This document shows, in pieces, positions 32,487-40,754 of a stretch of DNA of 64,000 bases (its first letter is position 1; each line of letters begins with the position of its first letter). The notes under the pieces are model-generated. The model was not told where the DNA came from. It searched no databases and saw only the letters and a program-made list of their open reading frames with translations. Location of the stretch: the NCBI RefSeq assembly GCF_030813005.1, contig NZ_JAUSTU010000011.1, positions 1 through 64,000 of the forward strand. Direction: 5' to 3'. The position numbers and the translations under genes were made by a program. This stretch comes from Robertmurraya andreesenii. Its GTDB lineage: Bacteria; Bacillota; Bacilli; Bacillales; Cytobacillaceae.

Positions 32487-33653
32487 TTAAACCATTTCTC
32501 TTAAAATTCTTGCTGCTGTTACCATTGCCTTTAACTTTTCAAACGATATTTCATCGCTGTTCATCGGCCTTTGAGCAAAGGTTCCGAAGCCGCAATCCGG
32601 ATTAAGATAGATTTTGTGGTCAGGTAAAAATGTGCGAATCTCCTTCACCCGTTCTACCATTTCCTCAACCGATTCGATCCCTTCTGTTCGAGGGTTAACG
32701 ATACCAAAGCCCAATTCCTTCCCGCCAAATTCACGGATGGCATCAAGCTCACCAGCACGTGGAGTGGAGTATTCAAGAACCAGCTGGTCGACGTTCACAC
32801 TGGCGAGATACGGAATTAATGGATAATATGGACCGCGAAGGAGAACCTCTTCCTCTGTACTCCAGTTGCCACGGCAAACATGAAGACCTATTTTTGTACC
32901 TCTATCCAACATTCCTTCTGTCACTTGGTTCATCAGATCAAGAGCAAAAGCAATCTCTTCTTCCGCATCAGCCTTTGCCGTTAACGCACCGCACATAAAC
33001 GTTCTGTTTGCATTTTTCTTTGTGAATACAACCTCTGTCAACACAGGCTCGTCAAATTGGACAAAATCGCATCCAGCCGCAATTAAATCCTCAAGCTCTT
33101 CACGTAAAACCTTAACAATATCCACCGCTAGATCCTCTTTAGTCGGATAGGCTTCCTTCGATAAGCCCTCTACCCACATGGATCGAGTAAGGAGGTATGG
33201 TCCTGGTAATGCCACTTTAATTGCTTTGTCCGTATTTTTTTTCAAGAATAAATAATCGTTCAAAGCTAATGGTTTCTTCCGGCTTATTTTTCCAGTTGCC
33301 GCAGGATTCGTCATCGAATAAGCAGGTACATCCAATGTTCCTAGTATTTCTTCAAAGCTGGCTTTGTCCTCGATATAGTCGAGCAGTTCCGAAACCGAGA
33401 GCATCTGAACATTGTTTAAGTGCTCAGCTACAAAGGAAATATAATTATCTCGGCGCTGCTCGCCGTCTGAAACAAAATCAATTCCCGCTTCTTCCTGCCA
33501 TCTTAGTATTTGTAGAATCGATTCATCTGCAATGTTATGAAACTCTTCGTCTGTGATTCTTCCAGCTTTTTTATCGCGCATCGCTCTTTGAACCTCTTTT
33601 GTTCGAGGCCAGCTGCCAATCACGCTTGTGAGAAATTTGTCTTCAGCCATCAT
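32487..33653 (-). CDS. Core MetE-type (cobalamin-independent) methionine synthase family protein
   Basis: A 388-residue TIM-barrel protein corresponding only to the catalytic C-terminal half of MetE. The zinc ligands of MetE are visible: His-x-Cys in IGLHVCRGNW (about 270), Glu in LVLEYSTPR, and Cys in YLNPDCGFGTF near the C-terminus. It lacks the N-terminal folate-binding half, as do B. subtilis YxjG/YxjH, so the methyl donor is uncertain. Start chosen at 33653 (ATG ATG after AAGGGAG). A family 1 repeat separates it from the tusA-osmC fusion gene upstream. Placement among sulfur carriers suggests homocysteine or another thiol as acceptor. Confidence 0.85.
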   Translation of the reverse strand: MMAEDKFLTSVIGSWPRTKEVQRAMRDKKAGRITDEEFHNIADESILQILRWQEEAGIDFVSDGEQRRDNYISFVAEHLNNVQMLSVSELLDYIEDKASFEEILGTLDVPAYSMTNPAATGKISRKKPLALNDYLFLKKNTDKAIKVALPGPYLLTRSMWVEGLSKEAYPTKEDLAVDIVKVLREELEDLIAAGCDFVQFDEPVLTEVVFTKKNANRTFMCGALTAKADAEEEIAFALDLMNQVTEGMLDRGTKIGLHVCRGNWSTEEEVLLRGPYYPLIPYLASVNVDQLVLEYSTPRAGELDAIREFGGKELGFGIVNPRTEGIESVEEMVERVKEIRTFLPDHKIYLNPDCGFGTFAQRPMNSDEISFEKLKAMVTAARILREMV

Positions 33654-33681
33654 TTTCTCTCCCTTCTTTGAAAATATGGCT

Positions 33682-33804
33682 CTGTTATATTTGGTTGTTA
33701 ATCTTATTATCACCTTATACGTGTACGTTCTCGAGAGTTTTCGTACCGAATAAAACCCGTTCACGCGAAACCTTAAGGCTGAAATCAACATCGAAGACTA
33801 ACAG
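33682..33804 (-). repeat. MITE-like palindromic repeat, family 1 copy C (inverted)
   Basis: The longest copy: it begins CTGTTATATTTGGTTGTTAA and ends with TAACAG, so the ends form terminal inverted repeats CTGTTA/TAACAG. The core ACCTTATACGTGTACG and the centre TTCGTACCGAATAAAACCC match copies A and B in reverse orientation. One flank reads TAACAGATCC here and in copy A. It is inserted within the sulfur operon. Confidence 0.85.
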
Positions 33805-33807
33805 ATC

Positions 33808-34521
33808 CTAAAATACAATAGAGAGCTTTAGTTCTATTTCAACTGTGTCCTTCAACGTTTGGTAAATTGGTGAGCGCTTGAGAGTGTTTTCCCATAGTTC
33901 TTCTAGCAACTCTTCATCGTCAGGGGAGGAAACATAATAGGTCCCTTGAATATTATTCATTCTTGGACTACCTTCGTCCTCCAACTCCATATGATAGAGA
34001 ACATTTTCTAAGCTTCCTTTTAAGGTCAGCTCATCATTATCAATCGTCACGTTTCTTTTGGAAGCCTGTGCTTTAAATCCAACGGTAATGCTTCCTGCAA
34101 GAGATGCAAGCAGATAATCGACTGCACTTGGTGCATCCACTTTCGGACTGAAATCAGCTGGCTGGCCCACCTGGAAGGTATGATTACGAGTATGAACCTT
34201 TGCCGAAAGACCCTTTTCTCCTTGTACACGCACACTCCATTGATAGCCTTTCGCCGCTTCCAGATCCTGTTTCAGTTCCTCTTGATTAGAACCTTTGCGG
34301 AGAAAGTAGCACATCGTATTCTCCCCAGGCTCTGAGCCAAGAAACTCATGATTCACCATCCGACACCATGCCGGCAAATCCTCAGCCACCGTTCTTTCCC
34401 GACTGCGCACCTCAAGGATCTCACCTGCAGCTATTGGGTCCATCGCCTTCTTAATGATCAACAGCAGTCCAGAGCCGCAATCCAAATCCCCGCCATCACA
34501 AACTGCCTGTGGACTCCACAT
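33808..34521 (-). CDS. TusA-OsmC fusion protein (sulfur carrier plus OsmC fold)
   Basis: A 237-residue two-domain protein. Residues 1-75 are TusA/SirA-like: CDGGDLDCGSG with the sulfur-carrying-type cysteine at 15, and DLPAWCR (Cys53), which is also found in the stand-alone TusA of this operon. Residues 90-237 are OsmC-like (PSAVDYLLASLAGSITVGF), but the usual first OsmC cysteine in the LLA-x-L-A-x-C helix is replaced, so peroxidase activity is doubtful. Start chosen at ATG 34521 with AGGTG 6 nt upstream. 12 bp after dsrE. A persulfide delivered by TusA may be acted on in cis. Confidence 0.8.
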   Translation of the reverse strand: MWSPQAVCDGGDLDCGSGLLLIIKKAMDPIAAGEILEVRSRERTVAEDLPAWCRMVNHEFLGSEPGENTMCYFLRKGSNQEELKQDLEAAKGYQWSVRVQGEKGLSAKVHTRNHTFQVGQPADFSPKVDAPSAVDYLLASLAGSITVGFKAQASKRNVTIDNDELTLKGSLENVLYHMELEDEGSPRMNNIQGTYYVSSPDDEELLEELWENTLKRSPIYQTLKDTVEIELKLSIVF

Positions 34522-34533
34522 ATTTTTCACCTT

Positions 34534-34893
34534 TTAATATGTAATGGAAGCTGCGCCTTGGCTTAGGAACTCAACAACTTTTGCTCCACCGACAATGGTT
34601 GCACCTTCAACAAGATTTTCCTCATCAAGACCACGCTTTTTAAAGCATGGGCTGCACACCCAAAGCGTTCCACCAGCCTCAACAAACTGATCCATTAATT
34701 GTTTTAACGGCGCAAACCCTTCCTCATGAATGTCATCTGCATAGCCCTTTGACGCAAGATAAGCTCCTTCAACGTTAAGGAATACCACTGTTTCTTGCCC
34801 TGAAGCCACTGCTGCATTGGCAACAACAAAACCCACTGTTGCTTTATCCGCATCATTCTTTGCATTTGTTAAACTAACTAGAAATTTACCCAT
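34534..34893 (-). CDS. DsrE/DsrF-like sulfur relay protein
   Basis: A 119-residue DsrE-fold protein, N-terminus MGKFLVSLTNAKNDADKATV, with conserved cysteines in WVCSPCFKKRG (about 77-80). DsrE-family proteins pass persulfide sulfur between TusA and other carriers. Start chosen at 34893 with AGGAGG 9 nt upstream; an open extension to 34977 runs through a dispersed repeat and is not coding. It lies between two TusA-domain genes. Confidence 0.83.
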   Translation of the reverse strand: MGKFLVSLTNAKNDADKATVGFVVANAAVASGQETVVFLNVEGAYLASKGYADDIHEEGFAPLKQLMDQFVEAGGTLWVCSPCFKKRGLDEENLVEGATIVGGAKVVEFLSQGAASITY

Positions 34894-34914
34894 TTTTTCA
34901 TTCCTCCTAATTTT

Positions 34915-34979
34915 GGTTGGTACCTTGCTCTTGGTACCAGGTACCGCCCGTGGACAGTTTCCACCCCAGACGGACACTA
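34915..34979 (+). repeat. GGTACC/GTGGACA dispersed repeat, family 2 copy 1
   Basis: GGTACCAGGTACCGCCCGTG followed by GACAG and, 12 bp on, ACGGACAC. The core GGTACC-x-GGTACC-xx-CCGTGGAC is shared with copies at 53231, 54195 and 60096. It occupies the 83-bp gap between tusA and dsrE inside the operon. Confidence 0.8.
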
Positions 34980-35219
34980 TTTACCTTTTTGAATATAGTA
35001 GTGACTTACCTTGCCTTCATCATCCCGTCTAAGAAGGGTATGCTTCTGTAATCGACACCATGCAGGCAGGTCCTCACGTGCTCCTGGATCATAGGAAATA
35101 ACCTTAATGACCTGACCATCCTTCATTTTCTTCATGGTTAAAAATAGATTCATGATAAGCTCGCCACAGCCTGTTGGCCCAGCATCATAGGTTAAGTCAG
35201 ATTCAATTTGGGATGTCAA
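34977..35219 (-). CDS. TusA-family sulfurtransferase
   Basis: An 80-residue TusA/SirA fold protein, first gene of the sulfur operon. The active cysteine is Cys18 in AGPTGCGELIM, and a second cysteine lies in DLPAWCR (Cys55), a motif repeated in the TusA-OsmC fusion downstream. It starts with TTG at 35219 with GGGAGG 9 nt upstream. It is divergent from a LysR regulator, with a 16-bp-arm inverted repeat in the shared 5' region. Confidence 0.85.
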   Translation of the reverse strand: MTSQIESDLTYDAGPTGCGELIMNLFLTMKKMKDGQVIKVISYDPGAREDLPAWCRLQKHTLLRRDDEGKVSHYYIQKGK

Positions 35220-35274
35220 AAATATTCGCCTCCCTTTTCATATGTAATGACCTAGATATGGATGCTCATAAGCA

Positions 35275-35318
35275 CCCCGTCAAATGTAAACGTTTCCTAT
35301 TATTTACATTTGACGGGG
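35275..35318. promoter_or_regulatory. Perfect inverted repeat between tusA and lysR
   Basis: CCCCGTCAAATGTAAA (35275-35290) and TTTACATTTGACGGGG (35303-35318) are exact mirror copies separated by 12 bp. It is 56 bp before the tusA start and about 130 bp before lysR. No T run follows on either strand, so it is unlikely to be an ordinary terminator. A cre-like TGTAAACGTTTCC begins inside the left arm. Candidate LysR operator or 5' leader hairpin. Confidence 0.7.
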
Positions 35319-35449
35319 GGGTATTTGTCAAAAACTATATAGATTCTGACTCCTTCTCTATTATAAGAAAGTGGTATGATTAGATAAATTCAATTTATCT
35401 ATAATATCAATGAGAATGAATCGATTTTTCGTATAGGTGGGAAAAGGAT

Positions 35450-36337
35450 ATGGATTTACATCAGCTCTATATTTTCACAAAGGTGGTCGAGCACAAGAGC
35501 TTTTCAAAGGCTGCAGAGGCCGTTTATTTAAGTCAATCTACCGTAAGCTCCCATATTCAATCATTGGAAAAAAGTTTGAATGTCCAGCTTTTCGACCGGG
35601 TAGGAAGAGATACGATCCTTACTCCATACGGGGAACGCTTATATTACTGGGCTCAAAAACTTCTGCAGCTAAAGGATCAGGCTATTTTTGATATGAAGGA
35701 AAGCGTGACAGAATTAAAGGGTATGATTCACATTGGGGTTAGCTCCGTTCCTGGTCAATTTCTTGTGCCCAAAATGGTCAAAGAGTTTCGGAATGAATAT
35801 CCGAATGTCACCTTTGCCATTCATGAATTTCCTTCCCGAATCGTAGCAGAGCGAGTCATAAGTGGAAAAGTGGACTTAGGATTTCTAGGAGAAAAATACG
35901 AAAAGGATCATCTTCATTACCTTCCATTATTAAAGGAGAAGCTTGTTCTCATATCGTCAAAGGAATTTGAGTTTGGAGAGACTGTTTCAATGGAGGAACT
36001 CGCCCGTTATCCCTTTGTCATGAGAAACTCGGATTCTGGAACAAAGGCGATATTGGAGAAATTCTTGAAGCAGCATCGTATTAAAGAAGAGCAGCTTAAC
36101 ATTGTAGCTTATACCGATAGTAGCCAAGCCCTCATTGAATTTGTAAAGCAGGGAATTGGAATTGCAATCATTTCGGAAATAACGGCGAGAGGGGCTTCGT
36201 TAAGTGGCAACCTACAGATTCATGAAATTGAGGACTTTGATGAAGAACGCTATTTTTATCTTGTTTATAACGAGATGAAAACCTTATCGCTTGTGGCAAA
36301 GCTTTTTATTGAGATGGTGAAAACTAAGTGGTTTTGA
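35450..36337 (+). CDS. LysR-family transcriptional regulator
   Basis: A 295-residue regulator: winged HTH 1-60 (FSKAAEAVYLSQSTVSSHIQ) and a periplasmic-binding-protein-like effector domain from about 90. It resembles the CysL-like group and the LysR proteins annotated as associated with selenium metabolism, which commonly sit beside YedF/TusA-type genes. An AAAAGGA site precedes the ATG. Divergent from the tusA operon; by LysR convention it probably activates that operon in response to a sulfur or selenium metabolite. Confidence 0.88.
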   Translation: MDLHQLYIFTKVVEHKSFSKAAEAVYLSQSTVSSHIQSLEKSLNVQLFDRVGRDTILTPYGERLYYWAQKLLQLKDQAIFDMKESVTELKGMIHIGVSSVPGQFLVPKMVKEFRNEYPNVTFAIHEFPSRIVAERVISGKVDLGFLGEKYEKDHLHYLPLLKEKLVLISSKEFEFGETVSMEELARYPFVMRNSDSGTKAILEKFLKQHRIKEEQLNIVAYTDSSQALIEFVKQGIGIAIISEITARGASLSGNLQIHEIEDFDEERYFYLVYNEMKTLSLVAKLFIEMVKTKWF

Positions 36338-36351
36338 ATATCAATATAAAA

Positions 36352-36438
36352 GAATCCATTTTGAAACAATCTTCAAAATGGATTCAACTAAAATCCAAGA
36401 CTCATACTTTTATTTTGAAGGACGAGTCTTGGTTTTTT
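36352..36438 (+). terminator. Double hairpin terminator of lysR
   Basis: The first hairpin GAATCCATTTTGAA / TTCAAAATGGATTC (perfect 14 bp, 36352-36385) has no T run. The second, CCAAGACTC / GAGTCTTGG (36395-36432), is followed by six T. The gap to the convergent ABC gene stop is one base past the T run. Confidence 0.85.
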
Positions 36439-36439
36439 A

Positions 36440-37123
36440 TCATGAAATCTCTTCACACAAAAACTGACTTCTGCCGAATTGAAGTTCAAGCTTCTTTTGC
36501 CCAAATCCCATTATATCTCGGTCATGAGTAACTAGAATGATACTAGTACCTTCCGAATTCAATTCTTTTAATAATTCAACGATATCATCTCTACTCTTTT
36601 CGTCTAAATTTCCTGTAGGCTCATCACAAATCAAAAGATCCGGATTATTAATTAAAGATCTTGCTATAGCAACACGTTGTTTTTCTCCCCCTGATAATTG
36701 GCCGGGCATTTGCTTCATTCTTTCTGAAAGTTGGACTCTTTCCAGCAATTGTTCTGCCTTTTTAATTAAAACTTCTTTCTTCTCATACGGAATTAAGGGA
36801 AGCATGACATTTAATAGGGTATTAAACTGCGGAAACAGTTTATAATCCTGATAAATAAATCCTAATCTTTCTCTTCTAAACTTTTGGACTTCTTCATTTT
36901 TAGCATTGTGGATTTGCCACTGGTTATAATTGATGACACTTCCTGCATCAGGTGAAATGATTCCAGCTATGCAATGTAAAAGTGTGGACTTTCCGGAACC
37001 TGATGGACCTATCACGGTTAGCCAATCACCCTTTTCAAGAGAAAAGGATACATTTTTCAAGACTGGCAATTCCCCAGAAATTGTCTTATAGGTTTTGCTC
37101 AAGTTCTTTACCTCTAGTTCCAT
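36440..37123 (-). CDS. MacB/LolD-type ABC transporter ATP-binding protein
   Basis: A 227-residue ATPase. Walker A GPSGSGKST (about 38-46), Q-loop YQDYKLFPQF, signature QLSGGEKQR, Walker B LLICDEPTGNLD, H-loop THDRD: the LolD/MacB/FtsE subgroup that works with FtsX-fold permeases. Start chosen at 37123 with GAGGAAGGA 4 nt upstream; it overlaps the end of the permease gene by 38 bp, so the two are translationally coupled. It probably drives mechanotransmission or export for the secreted protein encoded at the head of the operon. Confidence 0.92.
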   Translation of the reverse strand: MELEVKNLSKTYKTISGELPVLKNVSFSLEKGDWLTVIGPSGSGKSTLLHCIAGIISPDAGSVINYNQWQIHNAKNEEVQKFRRERLGFIYQDYKLFPQFNTLLNVMLPLIPYEKKEVLIKKAEQLLERVQLSERMKQMPGQLSGGEKQRVAIARSLINNPDLLICDEPTGNLDEKSRDDIVELLKELNSEGTSIILVTHDRDIMGFGQKKLELQFGRSQFLCEEIS

Positions 37124-39662
37124 TATATCCTTCCTCTCTATCATGAATAATAAATGGCTTTCGTAAAACGAACGAAAGAATAAAAAATGACAAACAGAGT
37201 ACAATAAAAATTACTGTGGAACTTATGAATAATAAGTACGTTCCTTCAGCTTGTATTCTTCCAAACAAAGAGTGATGCACTATATATGCAATACCTGCAC
37301 CAAATATAACTGCCCCTATAGTCCAAAAGAAAACTTCTCTTAAATAAAACATATAAAGTGATTTCTTTCCCCAACCAATATGATGGAACAAAAATATTTC
37401 TTCAGACCGTTTCTTCCACAATGATAACAAGCTTTCAATAACAGTCAAACATATTAAAGTATACAATATCACTAAGATAGTCGTATAAAACCAATCCACA
37501 TCTCCATGTACATACAATCCCAACGTCGTTTCTATTGTCCTTGCCTTCTCTCTTATCAAAAACAGAGTCAGAAAATTAGCTATAAAAGCCATGATAATAA
37601 CTTGAACATTTGAGAAAATTATGAATTGGCGATAATGCCAAATACTTTTCCATGTCACTGATCCAGGGATTTCTCGTATGCGTTCAGTATTAGTGTCATT
37701 TCTTCGTACAATCAACTCAACAAGACCTAATAATAGTACTGTAAACAAAAATACAGCGAACAGGCTGATAACTAGAAAAAGTTTTTGGTTAATTAGGTTA
37801 TAAACTATAAAGATAACAAGAGCTGTAATGAAAGGATATCCCATCAAACTAACCCATTCCTTCCACCTAAGCCTTCTTATTTGGGTCTCGTCCCAACCAA
37901 AACTAAAAAGAAGTCGCTCATCTTCTTCTCTAATTTTTTTTATTTGCCTAAAACTAAATAGTAAGTAAACAATGCTTACTAATCCAAATATTGTAGAAAG
38001 AACAATTTTGACAATGTCCCAACTTTCAACGATAGTATCCGCAGCACCAAGACTTGTCCATGCTTGAATAACTTTGCCAATTCCTTCTACTTCAATTGTC
38101 ATTTCTTTCCTTGATGCGCCAGCCACTATATCAACAGTAAATCCTTCATTTTCTAACTCTTTTGCAACCTGCTTGATTTTCTCCGATGCTCGTTTGTCAT
38201 ACCCTTTTATTCCCGCCACACGAACACGGATAGCATCGATTGGAGCTTCTCCTTTCAATTGTTCTGCCCAATTTATTGAAATTAGACCGTGTGCTGGTGT
38301 ATTTATAAAGCTTCCAGGCAAGGAAGTTGGAAATATGATTTTATCCTTATCTTTAGCTAGATATGTCTTATAGATACCATAAATTCCTAAAGGGGAGGCA
38401 GCAAGTTCCTCGGAATTATCCATCCCTTTAAAATAGCCTGAGTGAAGAAATTGAATTCCTTCCCCTTTTCCTACTTCATTACTATTCTCTTTAAGAACAT
38501 AATTAATTTCTTCGCGTATATTTCGGTATAACGGTATACCAGATTCTCTGTCTCTATCTTTAAGTGCAATTGAAATTCTTTCACCTTCAATATTATAGTC
38601 TATTGGTTCTGCAACGAAGTGACTAGCTTGATTAAATACTGCTAATGAACCTGCTCGTTCCACTATAAATTCTTCTTCATCTTCAACTATATTAAAATTG
38701 TAATTTTCATCTAAGTAGATCACATCATCATAAAAAGGGGAGACTAGTTTTGAAAAATCCAGTTCTACTGTTTTAGAAGTTTCTCCTTTAATTTTTTCCA
38801 TATCATTTATTACCTGTAAGTATTGCTCTGGGTCTGTTATGAGAATTGATTCAAATGTCCAACTACCATTATCTGTATATTCAATATTATATCTCTCTTT
38901 AAGCTTAAGCAATTCGGAATCATGGATAGGTAGAGTTTCGATTTCAATTTTTGCTTTCAGAGGATGTTTTGTATTTTGTAGACTTAATATTGGAACACCT
39001 TTAAAACCGTCGACTAATCCAAATTTTGTGTCGTCTAAAACAGATAATTCTTCTCCAGTCAGTAATCCTTCTTGTTCAGGATCAACTGCCACCACCTGGT
39101 GGTATGAAGATGGATATTCAAAATATGGAGTATCTCCTCTAAGCATATTTGGTCCAATAGATGGACTAACTATTGTAGTATAGCCTAGGGGATGTTCATT
39201 GTCAGGAATTATATATGATATTAGTTCATCTCCAATCTGGTATGTGTTTAATCCATCACTTGTGGAATAGTTTATTTTATAGCGGATTGAAGTGTCTTCT
39301 CTCTCTAGTAAAGAAACCGTAGATTGTGCAGCTCGATACAGTCCCATTGCTGCAACAGGAGCTGCGACTTCTATATCTTTTCTACTTAGTACACTTTGCC
39401 ATTGTTCAATCGTAATACCTCCGTCACCATTACCTAAATAATTCTCTTCAACTAAACCAAATTTTTCTTCAATAGGGGTCCGACTATCTTGTGGGCGAAG
39501 CAATAGATCATAGCTCCCTCTTGAAAAATCATAAATATCTCTCTTAATCGTTACAGAGGCAGTTGTAAGTGACAGAAAAGAAATAGGTAATAGCAAAAAA
39601 ATTACAAACAAAACGGAACTTAGCTGCCATTTACTCATCTTATTTATTAGCCTAATTTTCAC
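37086..39662 (-). CDS. Large FtsX/MacB-like ABC permease
   Basis: An 858-residue permease. One N-terminal helix (about 15-37), a large extracellular domain (about 40-545), then about seven C-terminal helices in two groups (about 555-670 and 690-840), so two FtsX-like units with one very large outer domain. It starts with GTG at 39662, with TGGGGG 7 nt upstream. Family members with such domains handle peptides, lipoproteins or lantibiotic resistance. I do not recognise a characterised orthologue; the large ectodomain probably binds the product of the gene upstream. Confidence 0.8.
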   Translation of the reverse strand: MKIRLINKMSKWQLSSVLFVIFLLLPISFLSLTTASVTIKRDIYDFSRGSYDLLLRPQDSRTPIEEKFGLVEENYLGNGDGGITIEQWQSVLSRKDIEVAAPVAAMGLYRAAQSTVSLLEREDTSIRYKINYSTSDGLNTYQIGDELISYIIPDNEHPLGYTTIVSPSIGPNMLRGDTPYFEYPSSYHQVVAVDPEQEGLLTGEELSVLDDTKFGLVDGFKGVPILSLQNTKHPLKAKIEIETLPIHDSELLKLKERYNIEYTDNGSWTFESILITDPEQYLQVINDMEKIKGETSKTVELDFSKLVSPFYDDVIYLDENYNFNIVEDEEEFIVERAGSLAVFNQASHFVAEPIDYNIEGERISIALKDRDRESGIPLYRNIREEINYVLKENSNEVGKGEGIQFLHSGYFKGMDNSEELAASPLGIYGIYKTYLAKDKDKIIFPTSLPGSFINTPAHGLISINWAEQLKGEAPIDAIRVRVAGIKGYDKRASEKIKQVAKELENEGFTVDIVAGASRKEMTIEVEGIGKVIQAWTSLGAADTIVESWDIVKIVLSTIFGLVSIVYLLFSFRQIKKIREEDERLLFSFGWDETQIRRLRWKEWVSLMGYPFITALVIFIVYNLINQKLFLVISLFAVFLFTVLLLGLVELIVRRNDTNTERIREIPGSVTWKSIWHYRQFIIFSNVQVIIMAFIANFLTLFLIREKARTIETTLGLYVHGDVDWFYTTILVILYTLICLTVIESLLSLWKKRSEEIFLFHHIGWGKKSLYMFYLREVFFWTIGAVIFGAGIAYIVHHSLFGRIQAEGTYLLFISSTVIFIVLCLSFFILSFVLRKPFIIHDREEGYNGTRGKELEQNL

Positions 39663-39677
39663 TTTCAGTCCCCCATT

Positions 39678-39710
39678 ATAAGCCCAGGTATTAAAAATAT
39701 CTGGGCTTAT
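39678..39710. promoter_or_regulatory. Intra-operon hairpin between the secreted-protein gene and the permease
   Basis: ATAAGCCCAGGTATT / AATATCTGGGCTTAT, a 15-bp stem with one mismatch and a 3-nt loop. No T run, so it more likely stabilises the upstream message or sets the ratio of secreted protein to transporter. Confidence 0.6.
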
Positions 39711-39753
39711 ACAGCATTAAACAGAAAATAGTTTGCTTTTTAAAATTCGTTTA

Positions 39754-40146
39754 TTAGAAAGATCTTATTGTTGCTTTACCATATACTTTAGCCGAAACTG
39801 AATATTGATCAGCTACATAACCAACAGTTTGATATGGTTTGCTTGCTATTGTGGTTCTAGGATAAATATGCTCAAACTTCTGAGATGCTTCATTTTTATA
39901 AGTAGAAAATTTTACACCAGAACCATCTCCTGGATCAAAATAAAACTTATAGGGTCTAGCCGCCGATGTAGTCGAGACATACCAATCATAAGCTGTACCA
40001 GAATCTCCATTCATGGTCATTGGACTTAAACTAGCAATAGGTGCTGCTGCAGGAGTTACACCTTTTCCTTCAGGTTCCTCGGCAAATGCTGGAACCACGA
40101 ACATCAAACTTCCAATAATTAATAGACTACTAATAAGTTTTTTCAA
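39754..40146 (-). CDS. Small secreted protein of an ABC-associated cassette
   Basis: A 130-residue protein with a Sec signal peptide (MKKLISSLLIIGSLMFVVP, then AFA-EE; cleavage about residue 22). The mature part has a Pro/Ala-rich linker and then a beta-rich segment with FYFDPGDGSG, FEHIYP and YQTVGY, resembling a PKD-like fold. There are no cysteines. It starts with TTG at 40146 with AAGGAGAGG 6 nt upstream. It is encoded just before a MacB-like transporter; it may be an exported effector, bacteriocin-like protein, or the sensor/partner of the permease ectodomain. No homologue recognised. Confidence 0.7.
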   Translation of the reverse strand: MKKLISSLLIIGSLMFVVPAFAEEPEGKGVTPAAAPIASLSPMTMNGDSGTAYDWYVSTTSAARPYKFYFDPGDGSGVKFSTYKNEASQKFEHIYPRTTIASKPYQTVGYVADQYSVSAKVYGKATIRSF

Positions 40147-40754
40147 TGAAATCCTCTCCTTAAAAATAATTCGAATTTGTACATACTAATCAAATATTTA
40201 CCAATTATTAAGATGTTACGGGAATTCAAAGAATGAAGAAGTTAGTAGATTTCTAGGAGTTTTTATGCCAATGAGAAATCAAGAAGATGCTTTTCTATAT
40301 TCTATAATAATATTGGTATTCATTAGACCTTAGTTTACTTCCACCTCCTTCCAATTCAATCATATAATTAATTTACAGAATTTTCAACATAATTTTACAA
40401 AATTATCAAAAAATTTCATTATTTTACTTTTTTATAGTTTTACCAACGCTTTTCAAGTCAGAATCAATCAAAAATATATCAAATTACGCAGGTAACTTTT
40501 CTTGCGAAATGTTATTCAACTCCAATTAAATGAATACTTTGTCTATTCTAATAAATTTATTTAAATTCAATTTCATTTTGGTAAATAATCTTAAGGGTTG
40601 GAAATCGAAGAAGGACTTACGCATCTTTTGTTGAAATTATTTTACTAAGGATTCTAGAATTGATTTATTAAGATGGAGGATGATTAATAGCTTATTGTTT
40701 TTGTGTAAGGACGTGTGCACATATCATAAGAGAAGCTTCCATTCTATTGGTTGA
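40147..40754. other. Gene-free AT-rich stretch
   Basis: About 600 bp with no credible coding sequence on either strand. The part next to 40146 should hold the promoter of the secreted-protein operon, but no consensus was convincing. The right end leads into a NUDIX pseudogene, so the stretch may partly be decayed coding DNA. Confidence 0.5.

Noticed and set aside
35285..35298. CcpA cre site TGTAAACGTTTCCT
   Set aside because: Two mismatches to the consensus at the 3' end, and it lies in a repeat whose own symmetry explains the sequence; not listed as a feature.
36328..36531. 67-codon open frame following lysR
   Set aside because: It runs through two perfect hairpins that form the lysR terminator and into the convergent ABC gene.
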